Source of the DNA: Aestuariivivens sediminis
Lineage (GTDB): Bacteria; Bacteroidota; Bacteroidia; Flavobacteriales; Flavobacteriaceae
DNA length: 64,000 nt
Reading direction: 5' to 3'
NCBI RefSeq assembly: GCF_022662105.1
Contig: NZ_JAKMCP010000003.1
Span: 124,001-188,000 of the forward strand
Part shown: positions 9,877 to 16,826 of the stretch, piece after piece
Layout of the letters: each line of letters starts with the position of its first letter
Position numbering within the stretch: the stretch's first letter is position 1
Notes under the pieces: model-generated
What the model saw: only the letters and a program-made list of their open reading frames with translations
Databases searched by the model: none
What the model was told of the DNA's origin: nothing
Made by a program: the position numbers and the translations under genes

Positions 9877-9913
9877 GTTTCATTTTTAAACAATTATTGT
9901 TTAATTTTGAAAC
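9877..9913. promoter_or_regulatory. 37-bp palindromic operator between repressor and polymerase operon
   Basis: The inner arms TAAACAAT (9887-9894) and ATTGTTTA (9896-9903) are perfect inverted repeats around T9895. The outer arms GTTTCA (9877-9882) and TGAAAC (9908-9913) are also perfect, separated from the inner arms by four A/T bases on each side. Only bases in the A/T spacers break the symmetry. It fills nearly the whole 52-bp gap between two divergent genes, one of which encodes a LexA-like repressor. It is therefore the obvious binding site for that protein, controlling both directions including its own gene. Confidence 0.8.
9902..9909 (+). promoter_or_regulatory. -7 box of the repressor gene, inside the operator
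   Basis: TAATTTTG, a perfect TAnnTTTG, ends 7 bp before ATG 9917 and lies within the right half of the palindrome. Repressor binding would block it directly (autoregulation). The message would be leaderless or nearly so. Confidence 0.55.
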
Positions 9914-9916
9914 ATT

Positions 9917-10681
9917 ATGAATTTTATTGCATCAAATACACGCTACATCAGGGAAAGAAAGGGGTATACCCAAGAATACTTTGCAGATGAGTTAAAATGG
10001 TCAAGGTCTATGGTTATGGCATTTGAGTCTGGTCGGACAAAGCCTTCCATTGAAAGGCTGATAGAGCTTTCCGATTATATCAAAATTCCGATTGACACCT
10101 TGATAAAAGTTGACCTTAGAAAAACAAAAGATATTTCCTTTATAGAAATAGCGAATAAGCGGGTGTTGTTTCCAATCATGGTCGATGAGGATAATGAAAA
10201 TCTCATCGAGGTCGTTCCTGTGACTTCCACAGCAGGCTATTTATCCGGTTATGATGACCCTGAATATATTGAGCAACTTGCCAAAATGAAGTTACCGTTT
10301 ATCCCCACAGGCAAACACAGGGCATTCCCAATTAAGGGAGATTCCATGTTGCCCCTAAAAGATGGTTCTTTTGTGGTTGCCAAATATGTAGAACGCTTTG
10401 AGGATGTAAAGAATGGGAGCACATACATTATACTTACCCGTGAGGACGGGATGACGTATAAACGGGTTTTTAATAAAGAGAAATCATTGGTATTGAAACC
10501 GGACAATCCTAATTATGAAGCGTATGAGGTTTCCAAAGGCGATGTATTGGAGCTCTGGGAGTTTACCTGTAGCATAAATACTAAAGAGTACGATGCCCAT
10601 GACCTAAGGTACAGTAGTATTATTAAAATGTTGAACGACCTAAAAGTAGAACTGGAAGTGTTTAACAAACCTAAAACATAA
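9917..10681 (+). CDS. LexA-like self-cleaving repressor (XRE helix-turn-helix plus S24 peptidase)
   Basis: The product has 254 residues. Residues about 5-62 form an XRE-type helix-turn-helix (TQEYFADELKWSRSMVMAFESG). An S24/LexA-type peptidase follows, with Ala106-Gly107 (STAGYLSG) at the expected cleavage site, nucleophile Ser143 in KGDSMLP and general base Lys182 in GMTYKRVF. This is the set needed for RecA-stimulated autocleavage. By analogy with LexA and lambda CI it should repress the divergent dnaE-dinB operon and itself, and release them after DNA damage. A 37-bp palindrome fills the intergenic gap. The C-terminal extension beyond about residue 215 is charged and unassigned. RecA dependence is inferred, not shown. 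Confidence 0.9.
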   Translation: MNFIASNTRYIRERKGYTQEYFADELKWSRSMVMAFESGRTKPSIERLIELSDYIKIPIDTLIKVDLRKTKDISFIEIANKRVLFPIMVDEDNENLIEVVPVTSTAGYLSGYDDPEYIEQLAKMKLPFIPTGKHRAFPIKGDSMLPLKDGSFVVAKYVERFEDVKNGSTYIILTREDGMTYKRVFNKEKSLVLKPDNPNYEAYEVSKGDVLELWEFTCSINTKEYDAHDLRYSSIIKMLNDLKVELEVFNKPKT

Positions 10682-11016
10682 TATCTCTCATTGTAAACCA
10701 CGGGTTGATACTATTGGCATAATCCTGTAAAAGTTGCATGAACTGGAGAAAATCACAGGTCCTAACAGTCATTGTATTTATATTTTATCCCACCCTTAAA
10801 TAGCGCCTTAGTTAGTACTCATTAGTCTTCTTTTAAAACTCATGATATTTCGTGAATCATTTATGAAATATCATGAATACACGAAATATCGTTACTGTAT
10901 TTTTTATAAAATTTAACTCTATTTATTTGATTTACAGTATTTTATATGGTTTGGCATTCCATTTGAACTTTACTGAACATATCATAGTCATAAATCATCA
11001 AAATCACTAAAAACTC
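10682..11016. other. Intergenic stretch with an inverted-repeat cluster
   Basis: 335 bp between the LexA-like gene and the TauE/SafE gene, both on the plus strand. No gene is seen. The one structured element is the nested inverted repeat at 10841-10890, listed separately. Confidence 0.6.
10841..10890. repeat. Three-part nested inverted repeat upstream of the TauE/SafE permease gene
   Basis: CATGATATTTC at 10841-10851 is the perfect reverse complement of GAAATATCATG at 10865-10875. In addition GATATTTCGTG (10844-10854) is the perfect reverse complement of CACGAAATATC (10880-10890). One left arm can therefore pair with either of two right arms. The element ends 126 bp before the ATG of the permease gene. 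It could be a pair of operator sites with a shared half-site, or an RNA that switches between two hairpins. Confidence 0.7.
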
Positions 11017-11817
11017 ATGGAAATTCTAGACATTATTGGATATATAGGAGCACTGATTGTTGGAATAGTATTAGGATTAATGGGCGGTGGCGGTTCCATA
11101 ATTACCGTTCCCGTTTTAACCTATCTGTTTCATCTTAACCCTATAACCACTACCGCTTACTCCCTATTTGTGGTTGGCACCTCTTCTTCCATAGGAACCC
11201 TAAACAATTGGAATAAAGGTCTCATAGATTACAGAGTGGCCTTTGTTTTCGCTATCCCGGCATTCTTGGCTGTTTATATGGTTCGTAAATTCATCATGCC
11301 AATGATTCCTATGGAAATCATCTCTGTAAATGATTTTATAATTACTAAGGACATGGTAATCATGGTGTTTTTTGCAGTAATCATGATATTTTCGGCCACT
11401 TCCATGATTAGGAAAAAGACATTATTATCCACAGATCCCATGTCAAATCCCTATAATTACCCCTTAATAATTTTTGCGGGAATAGGTATTGGTCTCATAA
11501 CAGGTGTTATTGGTATTGGGGGTGGTTTCCTAATTATACCCACGTTAGTTTTATTACTAAAAATACAAATGAAAAAAGCTGTGGCCACCACATTATTTAT
11601 CATTGCCATAAAATCCCTGGTCGGGTTTTTGGGTGATCTCGGAAATACAGAAATTAACTGGACTTTTCTTCTGCTTTTTACGGCCATCTCAACCATTGGC
11701 ATCTTCTTTGGCAGCTCCCTTTCTTCCTACATTAAGGGAGTAAAGCTTAAAAAATCGTTTGGATGGATGATTTTATTCGTATCCTTTACCATTCTTTATA
11801 AAGAGATTTTCATCTAA
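11017..11817 (+). CDS. TauE/SafE family permease (sulfite exporter/anion transporter family)
   Basis: The product has 266 residues and about eight hydrophobic segments in two related halves. Each half opens with a glycine-rich segment typical of the family: MGGGGSIITVPVLTY near residue 25 and GIGGGFLIIPTLV near residue 165. The second is followed by the family's usual KKAVATTLF run. Members move small organosulfur or sulfur oxyanions such as sulfite, sulfoacetate and taurine across the inner membrane. With four sulfatases elsewhere in the window a sulfur substrate is tempting, but the gene is not adjacent to them. The substrate cannot be read from sequence. It appears monocistronic with a nested inverted repeat upstream. 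Confidence 0.88.
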   Translation: MEILDIIGYIGALIVGIVLGLMGGGGSIITVPVLTYLFHLNPITTTAYSLFVVGTSSSIGTLNNWNKGLIDYRVAFVFAIPAFLAVYMVRKFIMPMIPMEIISVNDFIITKDMVIMVFFAVIMIFSATSMIRKKTLLSTDPMSNPYNYPLIIFAGIGIGLITGVIGIGGGFLIIPTLVLLLKIQMKKAVATTLFIIAIKSLVGFLGDLGNTEINWTFLLLFTAISTIGIFFGSSLSSYIKGVKLKKSFGWMILFVSFTILYKEIFI

Positions 11818-12154
11818 TACTATTTTACATGCCTCAAAAACACAGTAAGAGAAATAGTCATCGGTATAAAAAACAATCATACCCAGCTCAACCTTCGTCC
11901 TTACTTTACTAATTAATGCCGGTAGGATTAGATTATTCCAATTTAAATCCAGTTCTTTGTATTTATTAGCGAAACTATATTATTTAGCAAAATTTTTATA
12001 CTTCCATTTAACTCTTTTCTATCTTAATTTTTATTGCTAAACAAACCCACACCGTTATTGAAGGGGTTTCATGCTCGTTTATCCTGAGTCATTCAACACC
12101 TCTTTATGATTGCGCATGGGTATGACATTAATTAATATTTAAAATTTTATAATT
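11818..12154. other. Gene-free stretch upstream of the cold-shock gene
   Basis: 337 bp with no open frame worth calling. It probably holds the promoter and a long 5' untranslated leader of the cold-shock gene, as is common for this class. I could not identify a perfect TAnnTTTG box or a stable hairpin in it. Confidence 0.45.
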
Positions 12155-12349
12155 ATGAAAGAAGGTACAGTTAAGTTCTTTAACAGAACTCGAGGATTTG
12201 GATTTATTGCATCATCTGACGATAGTCAGGACATCTTTGTGCATGAATCCGGATTGATTGACAGAATTAATGAAAATGACAAGGTAGTTTTTGATGTTGA
12301 GCAAAGCTCAAAGGGTTTGAACGCCATTAATGTTAAATTAATTGATTGA
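12155..12349 (+). CDS. Cold-shock domain protein (CspA family)
   Basis: The product has 64 residues, the standard size of a single cold-shock domain. It starts MKEGTVKFFN, carries RNP1-like RGFGFI (about 14-19) and RNP2-like DIFVH (about 27-31), and ends with the expected beta-strand KGLNAINV. These proteins bind single-stranded RNA and DNA and melt RNA structure at low temperature. RNP1 usually reads KGFGFI; the Arg here is conservative. The ribosomal protein S21 gene follows 58 bp downstream on the same strand, so the two are probably co-transcribed as a translation-adaptation pair. Confidence 0.95.
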   Translation: MKEGTVKFFNRTRGFGFIASSDDSQDIFVHESGLIDRINENDKVVFDVEQSSKGLNAINVKLID

Positions 12350-12407
12350 CTTATCTATAAAGCAGTTACAATTTAATTAACACTTACTTTAAGATAATCA
12401 AACAAAC

Positions 12408-12602
12408 ATGCTCATAATACCTATCAAACCTGGCGAGAAAATTGAACGCGCCTTAAAATCATACAAGCGAAAAGTCAGAAACACGAAACAATTACAACAA
12501 ATAAAAAGCAATAAATTTTTCAAAAAAAAATCCACCAGGAGAAGAGAAGAAATTGCGAAAGCCAAATATAAAGAAGATTACCAGCGTTCTCAAGAAATTT
12601 GA
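12408..12602 (+). CDS. rpsU: 30S ribosomal protein S21
   Basis: The product has 64 residues, basic throughout. It begins MLIIPIKPGEKIERALKSYKRK, the standard S21 opening (split: MLIIPIK-GE-IERALK-YKRK), and continues with a KFFKKKSTRRREEIAKAKYK tail of the kind that helps the 30S subunit bind mRNA. In Bacteroidetes S21 sits near the anti-Shine-Dalgarno end of 16S rRNA and takes part in start-site choice. The central segment (VRNTKQLQQIKSNK) looks somewhat divergent. Pairing with a cold-shock gene, away from other ribosomal genes, suggests an additional condition-specific paralogue, which can only be confirmed from the whole genome. Confidence 0.88.
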   Translation: MLIIPIKPGEKIERALKSYKRKVRNTKQLQQIKSNKFFKKKSTRRREEIAKAKYKEDYQRSQEI

Positions 12603-12838
12603 ACGATACGGTTACCCTCCTACTCCTAAAGATAGTGACATAACATCGCTTTGAGTAACTCGTTTAATGGGCTCTTTTATTGTCATTGGCATATTCCGAA
12701 ATGATAACTGTTTCCATACTCCTACAATAATAATTCCTTTCCAACAGGATCTGTATTAAGTCAGACGGAGGCCACCACTTCCTTTGATGTCGTTTATTTT
12801 TTATTATTTTAGCGCTTCTGTAATCTTAAATTTTTCCT

Positions 12839-13135
12839 GTGAAAAGCATGCTTTTTTCATTTATGGCTTTAACTCTTTTATTGAATTGAAAATCTAATGA
12901 TGGTGGGGCCTTTTTCGGATAGGTTTGTAATGATTGCAGGTTTGTCAATTTATTAAGTTCTTGTGATAACAGCGCTTCAACTAAAATACAAATTACCTGT
13001 GAGGAATTTGAAAGACTCACAGAGATTAGACAAAGTAATACCAATGCGTGTATTGAAATCACAGTAAATCCCAGTGATGGTGGTGAAGCATCTAGCGGAT
13101 ATGGTCGCGACTGGTTTTTCTCATGTAATGAATAG
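12839..13135 (+). pseudogene. Broken small lipoprotein gene with two in-frame stops
   Basis: One continuous frame starts at GTG 12839 or ATG 12848 and ends at TAG 13133-13135. It would encode a secretion signal (MLFSFMALTLLLN), then a TGA at 12887-12889, the segment KSNDGGAFFG, a TAG at 12920-12922, and a protein-like tail with ITCEEFERLTEIRQ and ASSGYGRDWFFSCNE. The TGA sits exactly where the lipobox cysteine would be expected (LLLN-C-KSND); TGC or TGT to TGA is a single change. No frameshift is needed. The tail keeps three Cys and looks like real protein, so decay seems recent. No family is recognised. Confidence 0.6.
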
Positions 13136-13473
13136 TTATAAGAATCTCGTAATGCACTTTAAAAAGGCATCATATATCCTTTGAATTGAAGCCATAATTT
13201 CTAAAATAGAATTAAACCACTTTTTTTGTACTGAATGGATTACCTCCCGATGCAATATCTGAAGTTACCTCATTATTACAAGTCTTTAATAGGCAAAATA
13301 TAGATGATGCAAATAGCAGAAATGACCTACCATAAGACGACCAAAAAGCCATTTGGTTAGTCCATATGAAAGCTGACTAACGATTGGGTCCAGGAATTAA
13401 TCAGTACTGATACGGCTACCCTACATTTTGATTGAACCCATTCTTTTCTAAGAATTTATTAAATTAACTATTT
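13136..13473. other. Gene-free stretch with possible coding remnant
   Basis: 338 bp after the broken lipoprotein gene. A short stop-bounded piece near 13377-13435 reads as ordinary protein sequence (NDWVQELISTDTATLHFD) but has no start. It may be the tail of a second decayed gene. Nothing else is recognised. Confidence 0.4.
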
Positions 13474-14742
13474 TTATCTTTTTAACGTAAAATGTGCCTG
13501 AAACTGTTTCCTTAAACCATCCCTTGGCTCAATGTAGCTTACTATAAACCAATAATCGCTTGTGGGCATTTGGGTACCGTTATAAGTACCATCCCAACCA
13601 GAAGAATTTGGAAGAATCTGTTTGATTAATTTACCATAGCGATCGAAAATAGCAACGGTTGCTTGTAGATCATCTTGCCCGGTTATAGCCCAAGTATCGT
13701 TGAAGCCATCGCCATTTGGTGTAAAATAAAGCGGATAATCCATGACAGTTATTCTTGTACTTCCAATTCTACAGCCAGTAGAATTCATGACACTTATTTG
13801 ATGTTCTCCCATCGAGACATTATTGAAAATTGATTCCTGTTGCCATGGTCCATCATCGATACTATAGTCATAGATATCATTGGAATCATCAAGAATTGTG
13901 ACCTCAATGTTATTTTCTTCAATAAAAGTATTAGAAACAACTTCGGCATTTATTTCCAAAGGTGAGGAATCCAAGAAGCTAAAATTGAATTGATAATGTT
14001 CAATGACAACGTTAGATGTGTTTCGGGCTTCCGCTTTATAAATTCCCTCATGAGAAACATCTAAAAAGGCTGTTCCTTCACTATAAATTTCTATAAAGTT
14101 TCCTTCATCATCTTCTTGATACCATTGATAATGCGTAGCATTTGCGGTTGAGGCATTCAAGGTTTGGATTACATCAGTACAAGCCTGGCTTTCCATTACT
14201 ATTGGTTCTTCAACCAAAATACAATTGGTGGTCGCTTCACCTGCAGTTTGCGTAACAGTTATAAATCCGGAATCCAATGAGAAATTGGTTATCAATAATA
14301 AATAATATTCCCCAGCGATGGTATTGGCTAAATTAACATACTCAACAAAATCTACTTCAAAACTACAGTCCTTTATTTTATCTGCATTCAAATCTGAAAT
14401 ACAGGGCGATCTCGGATCAGTAAATGGCCCAAACAAAATAAAATCTACATCTAAATCTGGTATATTCCCGAGAACCGTGCTTTGTTCAATTTGTAATTGA
14501 ATATCTCCTGGCTGATCAATCTGAAAATAAAACCAGGCAGGGTTTAGTGCAAGAAATAAACATCCATAATCCGGACCATTTTCGGCTAAATTAAATCCTG
14601 AAGTATTGGGATAGAAGAAAAGACCTGACCCACATAATGGCTCAGCATCAATACAGAATTTCCCACTACCTTCTTGCGATTGAACAGATGAATGATAAAC
14701 GATAAATATTATAAATATTGCTATGTACCGTACTGACGTCAT
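13474..14742 (-). CDS. Secreted protein with T9SS type B C-terminal domain
   Basis: The product has 422 residues. The N-terminus is a signal peptide (IFIIFIVYHSSVQSQ). The first half (about 25-170) has FCIDAEPLCGSG, DVDFILFGPF and a paired-cysteine pattern. It resembles the N-terminal domain often seen in Bacteroidetes surface proteins that ends with a gliding-motility C-terminal domain. An Ig-like segment follows (HYQWYQEDDEGNF). The last about 85 residues are a type B sorting domain: FTPNGDGFNDTW, VAIFDRYGKLIKQI, GWDGTYNG, PTSDYWFIV. It should be exported by the T9SS and held at or released from the surface. No PorP/SprF gene is next to it. Role unknown; adhesin-like. Confidence 0.85.
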   Translation of the reverse strand: MTSVRYIAIFIIFIVYHSSVQSQEGSGKFCIDAEPLCGSGLFFYPNTSGFNLAENGPDYGCLFLALNPAWFYFQIDQPGDIQLQIEQSTVLGNIPDLDVDFILFGPFTDPRSPCISDLNADKIKDCSFEVDFVEYVNLANTIAGEYYLLLITNFSLDSGFITVTQTAGEATTNCILVEEPIVMESQACTDVIQTLNASTANATHYQWYQEDDEGNFIEIYSEGTAFLDVSHEGIYKAEARNTSNVVIEHYQFNFSFLDSSPLEINAEVVSNTFIEENNIEVTILDDSNDIYDYSIDDGPWQQESIFNNVSMGEHQISVMNSTGCRIGSTRITVMDYPLYFTPNGDGFNDTWAITGQDDLQATVAIFDRYGKLIKQILPNSSGWDGTYNGTQMPTSDYWFIVSYIEPRDGLRKQFQAHFTLKR

Positions 14743-15080
14743 ACATTTGAGGCAGAATTAATTTCAAGACGACTTTCTTCGATTTTCAAATGGTAATTTT
14801 ATTTCGAAGAACTTGTCCCTATTATTAGCTAATGGATTGACTCTATTTACCATGGACGACGGAATTCTTTTGGATTCTCTGGAAGAAACCTTCGTCAATC
14901 GGTTACAGCTAAATCGTAGCAAGAGTAAGTTTATAATTAACAATATGGAAATTATAGCAATAATAATCATCCCTCTATTTTATTCGTATCATCAAAAACT
15001 ACTTTAGATTAAACAACCATGCCTCTTGCCTAAAACATAGAGGCACTGCTGTTCGCGCCTATCAATCGGGTTTATCTATT
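14743..15080. other. Gene-free stretch
   Basis: 338 bp between two minus-strand secreted-protein genes. Two opposed short frames (about 65 codons each) overlap here and neither resembles a protein. I see no terminator, repeat or RNA gene. It presumably holds the promoter of the downstream type B protein gene. Confidence 0.45.
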
Positions 15081-16613
15081 CTATCTGGAAACAACTAATT
15101 TAGAAGAACTCCAGTTATGATCTACATCTTCAACCTTTAAGATATATAGTCCTACTTTTAAATGGGAGACATTCAAACTGTTATTATATATAGTTTGAGA
15201 TTGGTATACACGTTTCCCTGTCATATCATATATAAATGCACGAATAATCGTATTCAAACTACTTATATGTAATGTGGACTTTACGGGATTAGGGAAAATT
15301 TTTAGGGTATTGACTTTTAAGACTTCACTTTCAACAGATAACGTCCCTCCAAACTCAAATGCCCCGGCATCTTGAATCCCTTCACGGGAATAACCACGTT
15401 GGTCTGTAGTGGGAATAGCAATGCCTGTAGCTGCCGTACAATAATCGTCTCCCGTACTGCTTTCTGTAATAGGAATCACTAGAGTGCTTCCACCTGCATC
15501 AGTCAAGGTCCCGGTCAAACCTGCATAGGTAGCCGTTTTACCTCTTTGATTATTTCTGGAAGCATTGTCTAAGAATCCAGTATTGGGGCTTTGCAATCCT
15601 CCAAGGATACAATTTATGACCTCTATTGTATTAGAATTAGCAAAGTTTAACACTTTTTCTGAAAGTACATCTGCCGTAACAATTATAGAATTAAATGCTT
15701 GGAAATTAGTATCTTCAGTTCCTGCCGAAGTGAATTGAATACCATTTTTAACAGCCGTGCCACTGTGGTCGTTGTTATATAATGTTGCGTGAACTAATTG
15801 CAAGCTCGTGTTGGCACCGCCATTCCCATCAGTGCCAATGTAGTCAGCTGCCTTTGCCCAAATTCCACCGCCGCCTGCACCTCCACTGCCACTGCTAGCT
15901 ATATTATTTGAAATTGTTGAATTTTCAATATTGCATTCTATTCTGTACTGATCACCAAATCCGTTGTTGCCATTAATATAAATTCCGCCACCATTATTAG
16001 ATGAATTACTATCAATTAGCGATTGTTTTACATTTATTACATTATCCACACTTGCACCGTTATTTGGAGCCACAATCAGACCTCCTCCATCTCCGTTTCC
16101 ACAGCTATTATTTTGGATTGTGCAATTTATTATGTCGACATTGGAGCCTGCAATCCCAATTCCACCACCATTTTTGGCAGCAAAATTATCCACAATCATT
16201 AAATTGTTCAAAGTAACCGATCCGGTAACTTTATCAATGTTAATACCACCACCGTTATCCATAAAATTCCCATATCTTATCCCAAGATTTTCCATAATGA
16301 CATTAAGATTTTGTGCATTGCCGTTAATAGTAATTACCCTGGGTCCGGTACCATCAGCTGAGGCAGAACCTGCGGCTTGTATGATATCTATCGTAGGATC
16401 TGTACCCCTTAGTGTGATACTTTGGTTGATTGTAACGGATTCTGTAATTGCCCCTGTTATCAAAATAACATCAGCTGGGTTAGTCGAATCGGTAAGGGCA
16501 TCAGCTATTGAGGCATATGGATTGTTTCCATAAGGGTCGCCCTCAATAATTATTTGTGCAGAACCTACAACCGTAAATACTGCCAGGAATAAAAGTGTAA
16601 TAATCTGTTTCAT
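15081..16613 (-). CDS. Secreted right-handed beta-helix protein with T9SS type A sorting domain (copy 1)
   Basis: The product has 510 residues. A signal peptide ending near VGSAQ is followed by SIADALTDSTNPADVILITGAITESVTI, the start of a parallel beta-helix typical of choice-of-anchor Q proteins, with runs such as NNGGGIYINGNNG and GGGIGIAGSNVDI. The segment DQRGYSREGIQDAGAFEFG (about 413-431) is the conserved end of that domain. The last about 75 residues are a T9SS type A domain (LKIFPNPVKSTLHIS, IYDMTGKRV, GLYILKV). It is therefore probably secreted and surface-attached. The next gene upstream encodes a paralogue of exactly the same length, so the pair arose by tandem duplication. Function unknown; polysaccharide contact is plausible for a beta-helix but unproven. 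Confidence 0.82.
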   Translation of the reverse strand: MKQIITLLFLAVFTVVGSAQIIIEGDPYGNNPYASIADALTDSTNPADVILITGAITESVTINQSITLRGTDPTIDIIQAAGSASADGTGPRVITINGNAQNLNVIMENLGIRYGNFMDNGGGINIDKVTGSVTLNNLMIVDNFAAKNGGGIGIAGSNVDIINCTIQNNSCGNGDGGGLIVAPNNGASVDNVINVKQSLIDSNSSNNGGGIYINGNNGFGDQYRIECNIENSTISNNIASSGSGGAGGGGIWAKAADYIGTDGNGGANTSLQLVHATLYNNDHSGTAVKNGIQFTSAGTEDTNFQAFNSIIVTADVLSEKVLNFANSNTIEVINCILGGLQSPNTGFLDNASRNNQRGKTATYAGLTGTLTDAGGSTLVIPITESSTGDDYCTAATGIAIPTTDQRGYSREGIQDAGAFEFGGTLSVESEVLKVNTLKIFPNPVKSTLHISSLNTIIRAFIYDMTGKRVYQSQTIYNNSLNVSHLKVGLYILKVEDVDHNWSSSKLVVSR

Positions 16614-16770
16614 GACTCAATTATTTAATAATTTACATTGTTTTTAATCCGTAGGTTGTATTGTTTTAGTCTTTATCTAGTGCTAGAAATATCTAATCTT
16701 TAAGATAGGTTAGTATCTAAAGCATTAATTTTTTTAAGAAATTTGGGGAGAGAAATAGAATGACTTCCAT

Positions 16771-16816
16771 TTTAAAAATTGGCTTTCCTTAAACAATTTA
16801 TTATTCAAGGAAAGCC
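16771..16816 (-). terminator. Hairpin terminator between the twin beta-helix genes
   Basis: A perfect 10-bp stem (GGCTTTCCTT at 16781-16790 with AAGGAAAGCC at 16807-16816) has a 16-nt loop. It begins 11 bp past the stop of the minus-strand gene 16827-18359. On that strand it is followed by AATTTTTAAA. It suits a rho-independent terminator, so the two paralogues are probably transcribed separately. Confidence 0.65.
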
Positions 16817-16826
16817 CGCTATTAAT

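Noticed and set aside
12887-12889. TGA in the lipoprotein frame as selenocysteine or recoded cysteine
   Set aside because: A second stop (TAG) follows in the same frame and no recoding hairpin is seen; simple gene decay explains both.
12826-13062. 78-codon minus-strand frame with a hydrophobic start
   Set aside because: It lies opposite a plus-strand frame that reads far more like real protein (the broken lipoprotein gene) and has no recognisable features.
14764-15007. Two overlapping short frames on opposite strands
   Set aside because: Neither shows protein-like composition beyond a short hydrophobic run and they exclude each other.
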